In this document: one piece after another, positions 51,342 to 60,764 of the stretch
How positions within the stretch are numbered: the stretch's first letter is position 1
Layout: each line of letters begins with the position of its first letter
DNA from: Candidatus Latescibacterota bacterium
GTDB taxonomy: Bacteria; Latescibacterota; UBA2968; UBA8231
DNA length: 64,000 nucleotides
NCBI GenBank assembly: GCA_022827835.1
Contig: JAJEIO010000001.1
Span: 1-64,000 of the forward strand
Direction: 5' to 3'
Notes under the pieces: model-generated
What the model was told of the DNA's origin: nothing
The model's database searches: none
Seen by the model: the letters and a program-made list of their open reading frames with translations, nothing else
Made by a program: the position numbers and the translations under genes

Positions 51342-54300
51342 ATGATTCTGGTAAATCTGCTGCTAATTGCAGTGGTTGGCGCGGCCGCCAGCCTGAGCAC
51401 GCGCTTCTTCTCGCCGGTGGAATTGCAAGACCGCTTTGAGGAAGGTCAGAAGCTCTATGCGCTCGGGGACTACGACAAAGCCATTGAGCGCTATGAAGTC
51501 ATTCTCTCCACCGAGAGCAACGCCATGATCAACGTGGAGGATGTAACCGTAGCGGTTGACGAGTTCATTCTGCCGGTGCGCGTAGGGGCTACCTACCAGC
51601 TAGGCAATACCTACAACAAGCTAGGTCTCGAAAAATTGCAGCGCTCGCAGTTTTTGCGCTCGGAGCAAAAGGAGGCCGAGGCCGATGCTCGCTACGAGGA
51701 GGCACTGCAAGATCTAAACAAGAGCCGCGACCACTTCCGCACCCTAGCCGCGGACGAGAGCGTCGATGAGCGCACTCGAGTGATGGCGCAGTACCAGATG
51801 ATTCAGACGAGTTACCAACTCAAGGAGTACGAGCAGGTCGTTGAGGAAGGGGATGAGCTACTACGCAGATTCCCCCATAGTCTCTATGAGGCATCCGTTC
51901 ACTACGACCGCGCGTGGTCCTATTTTGAGTTGGAGCGCTACGAGGAGGCCATCGCCAGCTTCAAGCAGGTGTTGATCTTGGCTCCCAGAGGCTCTAACGC
52001 CGATCGCTCGCTCTTCCAAATTGCCGAGAGCTACGACAAGCTAATGCAGTACGAGGATGCACTAGAGTACCTCGATCGCCTGATCTCCCGCTATGACTTC
52101 GCGCAGATGACCGAGGAAGAAATCATCGAGATGACCACCCTCAAGCTCAAGGGCTTGGTCAAGGAGACGGCGCGCGAGCTAGTCGCCAAGGCCCACTTGA
52201 AAAAGGGCGATATCTACGCGCATAACGGTGAGGTCGAAAAGGCCCTCGCCTCTTATGCCGTGCTTCCGACCGAATACGCGGCTGAGCCAGTCTTGGTGCA
52301 AAATAGCTATATCCGCATCGCCGAGTTGGTGCAGAAAGAGCAGGGCACGACAGCGGCCATCGCCGCGTACAAAGACGCCATCGAAAAGGTTGAGGACAAA
52401 CTCTTTCAAGCCCGCACGCAGCTAACGGTCGCCCTGATGCTTTTCGATCAGGAAGAGTACGCCAAGTCGGCCCAAGAATACGAGATATATCTCAAGGCCT
52501 ACGGCGACGTGGCCCAGCGCATCGGCTTCGACCGCTACAAGGTTCTCTTTCGCATCGCTCAGTGCCACCAAGAATACGGGCGGCAGGTCCGCAGCGAAGA
52601 CTCGGCTAGAGCGGACGAGGAAATCGCCAAGGCGCTCGAAAGCTATGATCAACTCCTGAGCGAGCGCGAGGACAATGTCCTGATACCGGACGTGCTTTTC
52701 AACGCCGGCTTTGCCAAACAACTTCTAAAGAAAGACGAAGCGGCGCAGCCGCTGTATCAGCGATTAGTCGATGAGTATGCGGACCATCCGGCGGCTCCCA
52801 ACGGCCTTTTGCAGTTGGCTCGCATAGCCTATGCCGCATCCGAACTCAAACAGGCCGAGGAAATCTATACGTCCTTCCTCAACCGCTTCCCAGATTCGGA
52901 ACTGCGCAATACGACGCGGATGGAGCTGGGGCTCACCTACAAGCGCCTCCAGGATACAGATAGCGCCATCGCCGCCTATGAGACGGTGGAAGAAGGTTGG
53001 GACAAGTGGCCTACCGTGCAGGTCGAGTTAGCCGAGCTGTACATGGGCAAACAAGAGTACGAAAAGGCGCGCAAGGCTCTCTCTAGTGCCTTGGAGCGGG
53101 CCGACGACGACACCCTAAGAGGCCAAATGCACTACACCTTGGCTCGGGTACATTTCGCCGAGGACAATTTCGCAGGTGCGATCGACTCTTGGGGGCAGGC
53201 CATTGCGCTGAATCCGCCCGTGCACATCCTGCAAAATTCGCTGCTGGCCCGCGGCGGTGCGTACTACGAGGTTGCCAAACAGCAAGACACCGTCGGCGAT
53301 ACGGCCCAAGCCCGCGTGAGCTACGAGGCATCGCTGGAGGATATGAAGGCCCTGCTCGAAAGCGATCCCGCGCCCCAGATAAAGGACAGCGCCTTCCGCA
53401 CGCTGGGGGCGGGCATGATCCGCTTGGGGCGGCAAGAAGAGGCAGCTAGCTACTATCAAGAGCTCATTGCCGCGTCGGATGATCCCCAAGAGCAGGCGAC
53501 CTTTAGCATGCTCCTGACCGAGCTGTACTACGATCAGCAGGACTTTGTCCAAGCCGAAAAATTCGCTCGTCAGCTTCTCGACATGCAGTTTGAAGACGAC
53601 AATCAGGCGGGTTACTACCGTAAAGAACGCGCCTATTCCATCATCGGCAACGCGCTGCTGCAGCAAAAGAAGTACGAGGAAGCCGCCCGCATCTTTGCCC
53701 AAGGTCTCAAGCGCTATCCGAACTCGGGCGAGAGCGGCAACTTGGCCTTCTCCAAGGGCTTTGCCGAAATCAGCTACGGCGACTACGAGACAGCAGCCAA
53801 GAGCTTCAAATCCTTTGTTGATAAATATCCGCGCAACGCCAACCGCATTCACGGTCAGTACTATCTGGCCCACAGCCTCCAAGCCCTGACGCGGTTTAAG
53901 GAGGCCGCGACCGCTTTTACCGAACTGGTCGAGCGTTATCTCCAGTCCCAATACGAGGAAGAAGCGCTTTTTCTCATTGGCGAAAACTACTACAACGAGC
54001 AGGCCTTTGCCGAGGCCGTAACCGCATACCAAGCCCTCTTGGCCAAATATCCCCAGGGGCCATACGGCGGGTCGGCACAGTACGCGTTGGCTTGGTCCTT
54101 TGTCGAACAAGAGGAGATGGAGCAAGCAGTAGGCGCGATGCAAGACCTAGTTGCCAATTACCCCGAGAGCGAATTTGCTCCCAAAGCGCAGTTTACCATT
54201 GGCGACTACTACTACAATATCCAGTCTTATGACGAGGCTATGGCGGCCTACGAGAAAGTACTCAAGCTATATCCCAACTCCGAGGAGGCGTCACGGGCCA

Positions 54301-54614
54301 CAACTTTAGTGGAAGAGCTAAGCGAGATACAGGCCAGCTTTAGCTACAACGCGGCCATGAAGCTCTTTGAAGCCAAAGACTACGAGCAGGCCGTGCCAGC
54401 TCTACAGAAAATTATCCGCGATTATCCCGGCACCTATACGGAATTGGCTGCGTACTGCAACTTGGGGCTGGTCTATGAAATCACGCGCCAGTGGTCGCAG
54501 GCGGTGGAAAACTATCAGGTAGTGGAAGAAAAGGGTGGGGACAAACCGGAAAACGCCGACGTGGTCAGTTTTGCCAAGCTGCACCGAGAATGGATTGTGG
54601 AAAACCGACTATAG
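51342..54614 (+). CDS. giant TPR protein of the envelope locus
   Basis: 1090 residues. An N-terminal hydrophobic segment (MILVNLLLIAVVGAAASL) serves as signal or anchor. The rest is an unbroken solenoid of about 25 TPRs of YbgF/BamD-like type, for example FEEGQKLYALGDYDKAIERY, AQYALAWSFVEQEEMEQAV and QFTIGDYYYNIQSYDEAM. AGGAG precedes ATG 51342. ExbB follows 48 bp downstream. Such large periplasmic TPR proteins can link an inner-membrane motor to outer-membrane partners, which is the inferred role here, between OMP paralogue B and ExbB/ExbD. Confidence 0.8.
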   Translation: MILVNLLLIAVVGAAASLSTRFFSPVELQDRFEEGQKLYALGDYDKAIERYEVILSTESNAMINVEDVTVAVDEFILPVRVGATYQLGNTYNKLGLEKLQRSQFLRSEQKEAEADARYEEALQDLNKSRDHFRTLAADESVDERTRVMAQYQMIQTSYQLKEYEQVVEEGDELLRRFPHSLYEASVHYDRAWSYFELERYEEAIASFKQVLILAPRGSNADRSLFQIAESYDKLMQYEDALEYLDRLISRYDFAQMTEEEIIEMTTLKLKGLVKETARELVAKAHLKKGDIYAHNGEVEKALASYAVLPTEYAAEPVLVQNSYIRIAELVQKEQGTTAAIAAYKDAIEKVEDKLFQARTQLTVALMLFDQEEYAKSAQEYEIYLKAYGDVAQRIGFDRYKVLFRIAQCHQEYGRQVRSEDSARADEEIAKALESYDQLLSEREDNVLIPDVLFNAGFAKQLLKKDEAAQPLYQRLVDEYADHPAAPNGLLQLARIAYAASELKQAEEIYTSFLNRFPDSELRNTTRMELGLTYKRLQDTDSAIAAYETVEEGWDKWPTVQVELAELYMGKQEYEKARKALSSALERADDDTLRGQMHYTLARVHFAEDNFAGAIDSWGQAIALNPPVHILQNSLLARGGAYYEVAKQQDTVGDTAQARVSYEASLEDMKALLESDPAPQIKDSAFRTLGAGMIRLGRQEEAASYYQELIAASDDPQEQATFSMLLTELYYDQQDFVQAEKFARQLLDMQFEDDNQAGYYRKERAYSIIGNALLQQKKYEEAARIFAQGLKRYPNSGESGNLAFSKGFAEISYGDYETAAKSFKSFVDKYPRNANRIHGQYYLAHSLQALTRFKEAATAFTELVERYLQSQYEEEALFLIGENYYNEQAFAEAVTAYQALLAKYPQGPYGGSAQYALAWSFVEQEEMEQAVGAMQDLVANYPESEFAPKAQFTIGDYYYNIQSYDEAMAAYEKVLKLYPNSEEASRATTLVEELSEIQASFSYNAAMKLFEAKDYEQAVPALQKIIRDYPGTYTELAAYCNLGLVYEITRQWSQAVENYQVVEEKGGDKPENADVVSFAKLHREWIVENRL

Positions 54615-54662
54615 TGAGCTTTTAACGCAACGCAAAGTAGGACACAATACCGGGAGGTTGTA

Positions 54663-55337
54663 ATGGAGCAGAATTTTTTAGTTGACCAGTTTTTCAAAGG
54701 CGGGCCTATCATGTGGCCTCTGTTGCTCTGCTTGCTGATCGCCCTAGCCATCATCATAGAACGGCTGTGGCGTCTGCTGACGGTCCCGGGCGAAGAGGAG
54801 GCCGAACAGCAGCTCAACGAGGCCGAGGAAATGCTCAGAAGCCAAGGCGAAGGCGGGGCCATTGAGTTGTTTCGCCAGGGTAGTGGCGTGCTCAACTTCA
54901 TCTTCGCCGCGTTGGTGAAGCGCTACGACACCTTAGTGCTGGAAAATCGCACGGACCTAGAGGACATGCGCCAAGAGTTGATCTTGGCTACTGAGGAGGC
55001 TGGCGAGATGTATCTCGGCCGCCTCCTCAACGCGCTCGGAACCATTGGCGTCCTTTCTCCGCTGATGGGGTTGTTGGGCACGATCATGGGCATGATTAAT
55101 GCCTTCGACGCGATTGCCCGCGCCGGGGCTGGCGATCCGGCGGCTGTGGCCAGCGGCATCTCCGAGGCCCTGATCACGACGGCCAGCGGCCTCATCGTCG
55201 CCATTCCGACCATCATCTTCCACCGCTACCTCTCCGGCCGTGCGGAAAAGGTCTTCAAGAGCGTGGAGCTATACTGCCACGCCTTCGCCAATACCCTGCT
55301 GGTGCGCTTCCAAGCCAGTCAGCAGGAGGCCGGCTAG
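54663..55337 (+). CDS. MotA/TolQ/ExbB proton-channel family protein
   Basis: 224 residues. Three transmembrane helices (about 17-37, 120-145 and 160-182). The family core is LNALGTIGVLSPLMGLLGTI, and EALITTASGLIVAIPTIIFH holds the polar Thr residues of the pore. It energises an outer-membrane or periplasmic partner with the proton-motive force, together with ExbD-type subunits. GGGAGG precedes the ATG. It is followed by two ExbD-type genes, and the giant TPR gene lies before it. Whether it is nearer to ExbB or TolQ cannot be settled; no TolA/B or Pal gene is present. Confidence 0.9.
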   Translation: MEQNFLVDQFFKGGPIMWPLLLCLLIALAIIIERLWRLLTVPGEEEAEQQLNEAEEMLRSQGEGGAIELFRQGSGVLNFIFAALVKRYDTLVLENRTDLEDMRQELILATEEAGEMYLGRLLNALGTIGVLSPLMGLLGTIMGMINAFDAIARAGAGDPAAVASGISEALITTASGLIVAIPTIIFHRYLSGRAEKVFKSVELYCHAFANTLLVRFQASQQEAG

Positions 55338-55355
55338 GCAGAAAGAGACGCGGCA

Positions 55356-55775
55356 ATGCGGCAGAGACGAAAGAGCGGATTCGGCAAAAGCGCCTTTAAG
55401 ACCTCGGAAAACCCGGATCTGACTCCGCTGATCAACTGCATGTTCTTGCTGTTGGTTTTCTTCATGGTGGCGACCACCTTCGTCAACCCCAAGGGCTTGA
55501 GCGTAGATTTGCCCGGTGGCGAAGGCGAGTCGCGAGCGACCAAGGACATGAATATCGTGATTGACCCGGATCAGACGATCCAAGTCAACGGCGAGATCAC
55601 GGATAAGGCGAGATTGGCGGAAAAAATCCGCCAAGTCATTGAGGCCGACAATACCAAGAACGTGATCTTGGAGTCCGCGCGCTCAATACCGCACTCCTAT
55701 GTGGTGCAGGTGATGGACATCGCCCGCGGCGAGGGCATTGAGGCCATCGCCTTCGCCAAGAGCGGAGAAGGATAA
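55356..55775 (+). CDS. ExbD/TolR-family protein 1 (Asn at the proton-path position)
   Basis: 139 residues with a single N-terminal transmembrane helix and a periplasmic domain. The helix reads DLTPLINCMFLLLVFFMVAT; where ExbD/TolR normally carry the essential Asp (PLID), this protein has Asn27 (codon 55434-55436, AAC). The periplasmic part (VDLPGGEGESRATKDMNIVI, NVILESARSIPHSYVVQVMD) is otherwise typical. It may be a non-protonatable structural subunit paired with the second ExbD. It starts 18 bp after ExbB and ends 6 bp before the second ExbD. Confidence 0.88.
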   Translation: MRQRRKSGFGKSAFKTSENPDLTPLINCMFLLLVFFMVATTFVNPKGLSVDLPGGEGESRATKDMNIVIDPDQTIQVNGEITDKARLAEKIRQVIEADNTKNVILESARSIPHSYVVQVMDIARGEGIEAIAFAKSGEG

Positions 55776-55781
55776 AGCGGC

Positions 55782-56201
55782 ATGGCTAAACGGAGACAGT
55801 CGCTGGCTGAAAAAGCCGGCGAATTTGAGCTGAATCTGACGCCGATGATCGACGCAGTGTTCCTGCTGCTGATCTTCTTTATGACCACTACGGTCTTCGT
55901 CAAGGCCACTCAGCTCAAGATCGAGCTGCCCGACTCGGTTCACTACGACCAGCTCAAGTCCGAAAAGAAGCTGAATCTGCGCATTTCGAGCGAGGGCCAG
56001 CTCGAGATCAACGGGCAGCTTGTGGCTATGGGGCAGCTAGCGAGTTGGTTAGAGCGCGAGAAGGTCCGCAGCGGCTCATCGACGCTGATTATCACTGCGG
56101 ACGCGGATGCCGCACACGGCCATATTATCGACGCGATGGAAACGGCCACCATGGCGGGCATAGAAAAGATCGACATCGAAACCGAGGAACCAACCAATTG
56201 A
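55782..56201 (+). CDS. ExbD/TolR-family protein 2 (canonical Asp)
   Basis: 139 residues, the second ExbD-type subunit. The helix ELNLTPMIDAVFLLLIFFMT keeps the proton-path Asp (Asp24, codon 55851-55853). The periplasmic domain contains IELPDSVHYDQLKSEK and SSTLIITADADAAHGHIIDA. Pairs of ExbD proteins occur in some TonB-like and motility motors. The first ExbD ends 6 bp upstream, and a paralogue-type lipoprotein follows 31 bp downstream. Confidence 0.9.
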   Translation: MAKRRQSLAEKAGEFELNLTPMIDAVFLLLIFFMTTTVFVKATQLKIELPDSVHYDQLKSEKKLNLRISSEGQLEINGQLVAMGQLASWLEREKVRSGSSTLIITADADAAHGHIIDAMETATMAGIEKIDIETEEPTN

Positions 56202-56232
56202 CAACAGCTAGCAAAAAGGGAGTTGCAATTTT

Positions 56233-57000
56233 ATGAGAGCGAGGTACATGGCGCTCATCGGCTTAGTGGCGCTCGGACTGGTCTGGAGTTGCGGGGGGCT
56301 GGTGCCGCCCCAACTCGCGTACGACCTGCACGTGATGTCCATCCTGCCCGAGGGCCGCGGCGATTACACCATCGATCCGGACGACAGTTCAACGGTCTTT
56401 AGTAAAGAGGGACTTTTAATCCGGGTGCGGCATCTGAGCGATGCCGAGCTCAACGAGCGCTTCCCGCCCCTGTACGATGGTCGCCACGTCAACCCTTATA
56501 CCCGGGATGATATCGATCCTGAAAAGGGCTATATCCCTCCGCGGTTTACTGTTTTTGAAGTCGAGGTCATAAATAAGACCTATGCCAAGATCGAATTCGA
56601 TCCGGCCAAGGCGACCATGGAATCGGGCGGCGAGACCCATCGCTACTACGATCCCGGGCGCGAGGGGGCCGTCGTGTTGGGGGGTAACAGCTTCACCAAG
56701 TACTACAAAATGGAGTTGGGCACTTCGGGTAACGAGCGCGAAATTAACTTGGAGCGCATGGGCATTATCTACAAGACGGTCTTTCACCGCCATCGACCGA
56801 TCTTCCGCGACAGTAGCCAAAAAGGCATGTTAGTCTTCGATCCGTTGTTGCCGGAAAACGACGAGTTGCTGCTCACATTCCACGAGTTCGTGCTTTCGTT
56901 TGACGCCAGTGGCAATCCCGAAGAGACCATCGATGTCGAGTTCCGCTTTGCAGTGGACCAAGGAACGAGGGAAAGGGCCAGCGCGGGCGGAGCGGGTTGA
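56233..57000 (+). CDS. putative lipoprotein, paralogue B
   Basis: 255 residues. MALIGLVALGLVWSC gives the lipidated Cys. It is a paralogue of the lipoprotein at 44410: DYTIDPDDSSTVFSKEG, FTVFEVEVINKTYAKIEFDP and the C-terminal HEFVLSFDASGNPEETIDVE (compare NDFILAFDQFQVGYGNPVEF). The pair mirrors the two large OMPs, suggesting that each OMP has its own lipoprotein or that the module was duplicated. Its family is unknown. Confidence 0.72.
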   Translation: MRARYMALIGLVALGLVWSCGGLVPPQLAYDLHVMSILPEGRGDYTIDPDDSSTVFSKEGLLIRVRHLSDAELNERFPPLYDGRHVNPYTRDDIDPEKGYIPPRFTVFEVEVINKTYAKIEFDPAKATMESGGETHRYYDPGREGAVVLGGNSFTKYYKMELGTSGNEREINLERMGIIYKTVFHRHRPIFRDSSQKGMLVFDPLLPENDELLLTFHEFVLSFDASGNPEETIDVEFRFAVDQGTRERASAGGAG

Positions 57001-57034
57001 GTCCCCGGGGCTGTTCCGCATCTGGATAGTACGT

Positions 57035-58741
57035 ATGGCAGGACATCTCATTGCGAGGAGCTGGATCTTCCGTCTAGCTCCTCTTTTTTTGCACAAACCG
57101 CTGTTGGCTGGGATGCTAATCTGGACTTGCATTGGCTGTGGCGATGAGCAGCCGGACAACGCCCATCTGCTGGCCAAGGTCGGCGCGGTCGAGATTACCG
57201 CGGCCGATCTGCGCACCTTTGAGGCCAATCTCAAAACGGCCACCATGCGCTTGCAGCACCGGGACAACTTGCAGACGCTAATTGACCGCGAGGTGTTGCT
57301 TTTGGAGGCCAACGAGCGGGGTTTACAGCGCGACGAAGAGGTCTTAGCCGAACTCGCCAAGCGCGAGACCAAGGCCCTCGCCGACGCGATGTTGCGGCGC
57401 AATGTTGCAGCCAAGGTCGCGGTGACTGAGGACGACGTCGAAAAAGCCTACGCGCAACCGGGATGGGGCGAAAAGGTCACTACCATGGAGATTTTTGTGC
57501 CTAACCGGGAAAAGGCGCGTCAGGTGCAAGCGCTTTTGGCACAGGGCGAGGATTTTGCGGAAGTAGGCCGTCAATTCGCTGCGGACCCTTATTACGGCGT
57601 GCATACCGGCGAAATGCGGCAGGTAGCCTATTCGCCCTTCGATAGTCCCCGCGACCTAGCACAAGCGGTCTTCGCCCTGCCCGTGGGCGGCGTGACCGAG
57701 CCGGTCCCCTTGCACGGAGGATTCGTCATCGCCAAAGTAGCAGAACGTCGCCGCGTCGAATTGGTCGAGATCGAAGACGGCATCCGCGAGGCGCTCGGCG
57801 ACGAGCAGCAAAAGCAACTGCGCGAATCGTACCTGCGGCACCTCAAGTGGGACTTGGAGACGGTTTTTGACGCTGAGGGCATGGATATTGTAGTAAGCGT
57901 CTTACAGGGTGCGGTCCGCTATGCGGATTTGGACGAGACCCAGCGCCAGCGCTCGGTCTATGCTTTTGAGGGCTTGCAGATGGATGTGGCAGAGGTCCTA
58001 GAGGCCGTGCGGCCATCGGGCCGACTGTGGCCGGAAGCCATGGCCGACGCCGTCAACGAGAAACTATCTGAGAGTCACTTTCCCACCCGCATCATGGCTC
58101 ACGATGCCCGGCGCAAGGGCCTCGATAAAACCGAGGCTTTCGCGCGGTCGCATGAACTAGCGTTGGGCAACCTGATGCTGATGAAACTGCGCGAGCAGAT
58201 CTTGGCCGAGGCTCCCGCTCCGACCGAGGAAGAGCTACGGGCCTTCTACGAGGAGCACAAGCACCGCTTTCGCACGCCCCCTCACGCGCAATTAGAGGAA
58301 ATTTTGCTCGAAACCCCGAGCGAGGCGCGTCAGCTCGCAGCACAGATTGCGGTAGGTGCCGAGTGGTCGGAGTTGGCCCGCGCCCACAGCCAGCGCCGCA
58401 ACGCCGAAGATGGCCTCCTGTACGTCTCCGAATCACAGGCTCCCTTTTTGGGAGAGGCTTGGATGAACACGGTGATGAACGCCGAGCTGAACCAGCTCCA
58501 AGGGCCGATCCAGACGAGGGGAGGCTATTCGATCTTCCGGGTTATTGAAAGGTACCCAGAGATTTACCACGGCCTAGAGCTAGAGCGGGTGCGGAATGCG
58601 GTGGAGCGGGATGTGCGGGAGCGCACCGAGCGGGAGTTCTTCAACAGCTATCTGCGCGATTTGCGCCAAAAGTACGCCGCGCAGATTGACGTGTACGAAG
58701 AGCACTTGCGGTATTTGGACGACGAGTTGGTGCAAAACTGA
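57035..58741 (+). CDS. double-parvulin (SurA/PrsA-like) peptidyl-prolyl isomerase lipoprotein
   Basis: 568 residues. A basic N-terminus and hydrophobic stretch end at LIWTCIGCGDEQ, a plausible lipobox. A SurA-N-like helical domain follows (VGAVEITAADLRTFEANL). PpiC-like domain 1 covers about 140-240 (MEIFVPNREKARQVQALLAQ; AQAVFALPVGGVTEPVPLHG; GGFVIAKVAER). A second degenerate PpiC-like domain is near 415-525 (AQLEEILLETPSEARQLAAQ; GPIQTRGGYSIFRVIERYP). It would chaperone unfolded outer-membrane proteins such as the large barrels of this locus. ATG 57035 is used; the frame is open from 56900 inside the preceding gene. Confidence 0.8.
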   Translation: MAGHLIARSWIFRLAPLFLHKPLLAGMLIWTCIGCGDEQPDNAHLLAKVGAVEITAADLRTFEANLKTATMRLQHRDNLQTLIDREVLLLEANERGLQRDEEVLAELAKRETKALADAMLRRNVAAKVAVTEDDVEKAYAQPGWGEKVTTMEIFVPNREKARQVQALLAQGEDFAEVGRQFAADPYYGVHTGEMRQVAYSPFDSPRDLAQAVFALPVGGVTEPVPLHGGFVIAKVAERRRVELVEIEDGIREALGDEQQKQLRESYLRHLKWDLETVFDAEGMDIVVSVLQGAVRYADLDETQRQRSVYAFEGLQMDVAEVLEAVRPSGRLWPEAMADAVNEKLSESHFPTRIMAHDARRKGLDKTEAFARSHELALGNLMLMKLREQILAEAPAPTEEELRAFYEEHKHRFRTPPHAQLEEILLETPSEARQLAAQIAVGAEWSELARAHSQRRNAEDGLLYVSESQAPFLGEAWMNTVMNAELNQLQGPIQTRGGYSIFRVIERYPEIYHGLELERVRNAVERDVRERTEREFFNSYLRDLRQKYAAQIDVYEEHLRYLDDELVQN

Positions 58742-58761
58742 GCAAACGAGGGGAGTGATTT

Positions 58762-60753
58762 TTGTCGCAGGCCAACGCCCAAGAGCGCTTCGCGGTTATG
58801 CCCGCTGACGCCCCTTTTGAACCGGGCTTCAATGCAAAGACCCTGTGGGCCGCGCTCTTCGTCGGCTTTGTGATGCTGCCGGGCGCGATTTACCTCGGGT
58901 TGGTGACCGGGATGAGCATGGCCGGCGGTGCCGAATGGGTGACGCTCATTCTCTTCATCGAAATGGCCAAGCGCACCTTCGTATCCCTGCGGACTCAGGA
59001 GATCATCATCCTCTACTGGGTGGCCGGTGGCTTGGTGATGATGGGCGGCAAGTTAGGCACTGGGGCCGACCTCTTTGGCGGTCCATTCGGCGTATTGATC
59101 TGGGATCAATATCTGATCCAGTCGCCCCAAGCCGACGGACTGGCCGAACACATTCCAACTTGGGTCGTGCCTCCACGTGGTTCGGAGGCGCTCTTAGAGC
59201 GCAGCTTCCTAGACAGCGCGTGGCTTAAGCCCATCGTCATTCTCCTCTGCGCCGTCGCACTGCAACGCGTCAACGCCCTGTCGTTAGGTTACGTACTCTT
59301 CCGCATCACCCACGACATCGAGCGCCTGCCCTTTCCCATGGCGTATGTGCAAGCCGGCGGTGCCACTGCCCTTGCCGAGACCTCGGCTAAGCAGGAGGGC
59401 TGGCGCTGGCACGTGTTCAGCACGGGGGCCTTCATCGGGGCGGTGTGGGGCGTATTCTACGTGGTGGTGCCAACGCTGTCGTCGGTCTTTTTGACCGAGA
59501 CCGTGTCGATTTTGCCGATTCCCTTCATCGACTTCACCGTGCCGCTAAAGGCGGTTTTGCCCGCCGCAGTCATCGGCTTGGCCACGGATTTGATTCACGT
59601 GCTATTCGGCCTCGTGCTGCCGTTTTGGGTAGTGGTAGGGGTGTTTGCCTCGTCGATCGTGGTCAACTTGATCGCCAACCCCATTCTCTATGCCTACGGC
59701 ATCCTGTACACTTGGGAGCCGGGCATGTCGTCGATCCCCACGCAGATTGCCAATACTTTTGACTTCTGGTTGAGCTTTTCGCTAGGTGGGGCCATCGTAG
59801 TTGCGGCTGTGGGCTTCTATACCGCGGGCAAGGTCTTGCTCGCCGCTGGCAAGGAGCGCGCCCCGGCTCGGGAAGCGGATCGGGGATCCAGTCCTGAGCG
59901 CGGCGACATCCGCATTGTCATGGCTTTGGGCATCTGGGCGGTGAGCACGCTGGGCTTCGTGCTGATGGTGTATTATTTGGTGCCCGATTTTCCCTGGTGG
60001 ATCACCGCGCTCTTCGGTTTTGTGTGGACGCCGATCTACTCGTACATCGGCACGCGGATGATCGGCCTGACGGGATCGCCGCAGGGAGTGACTTTTCCCT
60101 ATCTGCGCGAGGCCAGCTTCTATTTGTCCGGCTACCAAGGGGCTGGGATCTGGTTCGCGCCGGTGCCGATCTTCCAGTGGGGCTACGAGGCGCAAGTGTT
60201 CAAGCAGCTAGAGCTGACGCGCACCCGATTTGGCAGCATCGTCAAGATGACGGCTCTGACCTTGGCTGTGATGTTTGTGTGTAGCTTTCTGTTCTGGTCG
60301 CTGATATGGAAGCTCGGGCCGATTCCCTCCTCGGCGTACCCGTTCGTGCAAAAGATGTGGCCTTTCCACGCCACTATGCAGGCGTTCTGGGCCAAGTCAA
60401 CGCTGCCGGGCGCGGGCCAGAGCTTGGTAACGCAAATTATTCGCTGGGATTACATCGGAATTGGGTTGGTCTTTAGTGGCGCATTGTACGCGCTGCTGAG
60501 TGCACTCAGCGCGCCGCTGGGAATCTTCTATGGCTTTGTCGCTGGCCTCGGCGGCTGGCCGCACTTTGCCATCCTCAACTTCCTCGGTGCCCTGCTGGGC
60601 CGCTTTTACTTGCAAAAGCGCTTTGGCCCCGAGCGCTGGTACGCGTACGCGCCCATTGTGCTGGCCGGGTACTCGTGCGGCGTGGGTCTGATTGGCATGA
60701 CGTCCATTGCCATTGCGCTGATTTCCAAGGCCGTGTCGCAGGTCGTGTTCTAA
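58762..60753 (+). CDS. OPT-like (oligopeptide transporter family) polytopic membrane protein
   Basis: 663 residues with about 14 predicted transmembrane segments. The start is TTG 58762, with GGGGAG 7 bases upstream. Hydrophobic blocks such as LWAALFVGFVMLPGAIYLGL, GVFYVVVPTLSSVFL and FWVVVGVFASSIVVNLIANP, with a charged cytoplasmic loop (GKERAPAREADRGSSPERG), resemble OPT/peptide-transporter-annotated proteins of environmental bacteria. A substrate (peptide or metal chelate) is not predictable, and a related uncharacterised polytopic family is possible. It lies between the parvulin and SUMF1-like genes in the same run. Confidence 0.62.
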   Translation: MSQANAQERFAVMPADAPFEPGFNAKTLWAALFVGFVMLPGAIYLGLVTGMSMAGGAEWVTLILFIEMAKRTFVSLRTQEIIILYWVAGGLVMMGGKLGTGADLFGGPFGVLIWDQYLIQSPQADGLAEHIPTWVVPPRGSEALLERSFLDSAWLKPIVILLCAVALQRVNALSLGYVLFRITHDIERLPFPMAYVQAGGATALAETSAKQEGWRWHVFSTGAFIGAVWGVFYVVVPTLSSVFLTETVSILPIPFIDFTVPLKAVLPAAVIGLATDLIHVLFGLVLPFWVVVGVFASSIVVNLIANPILYAYGILYTWEPGMSSIPTQIANTFDFWLSFSLGGAIVVAAVGFYTAGKVLLAAGKERAPAREADRGSSPERGDIRIVMALGIWAVSTLGFVLMVYYLVPDFPWWITALFGFVWTPIYSYIGTRMIGLTGSPQGVTFPYLREASFYLSGYQGAGIWFAPVPIFQWGYEAQVFKQLELTRTRFGSIVKMTALTLAVMFVCSFLFWSLIWKLGPIPSSAYPFVQKMWPFHATMQAFWAKSTLPGAGQSLVTQIIRWDYIGIGLVFSGALYALLSALSAPLGIFYGFVAGLGGWPHFAILNFLGALLGRFYLQKRFGPERWYAYAPIVLAGYSCGVGLIGMTSIAIALISKAVSQVVF

Positions 60754-60764
60754 GGAGCCGCACG

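Noticed and set aside
54663-56201. Assigning the ExbB/ExbD genes to the Tol-Pal system
   Set aside because: No TolA, TolB or Pal gene occurs in the window, and the flanking genes differ; naming as tolQ/tolR is not supported.
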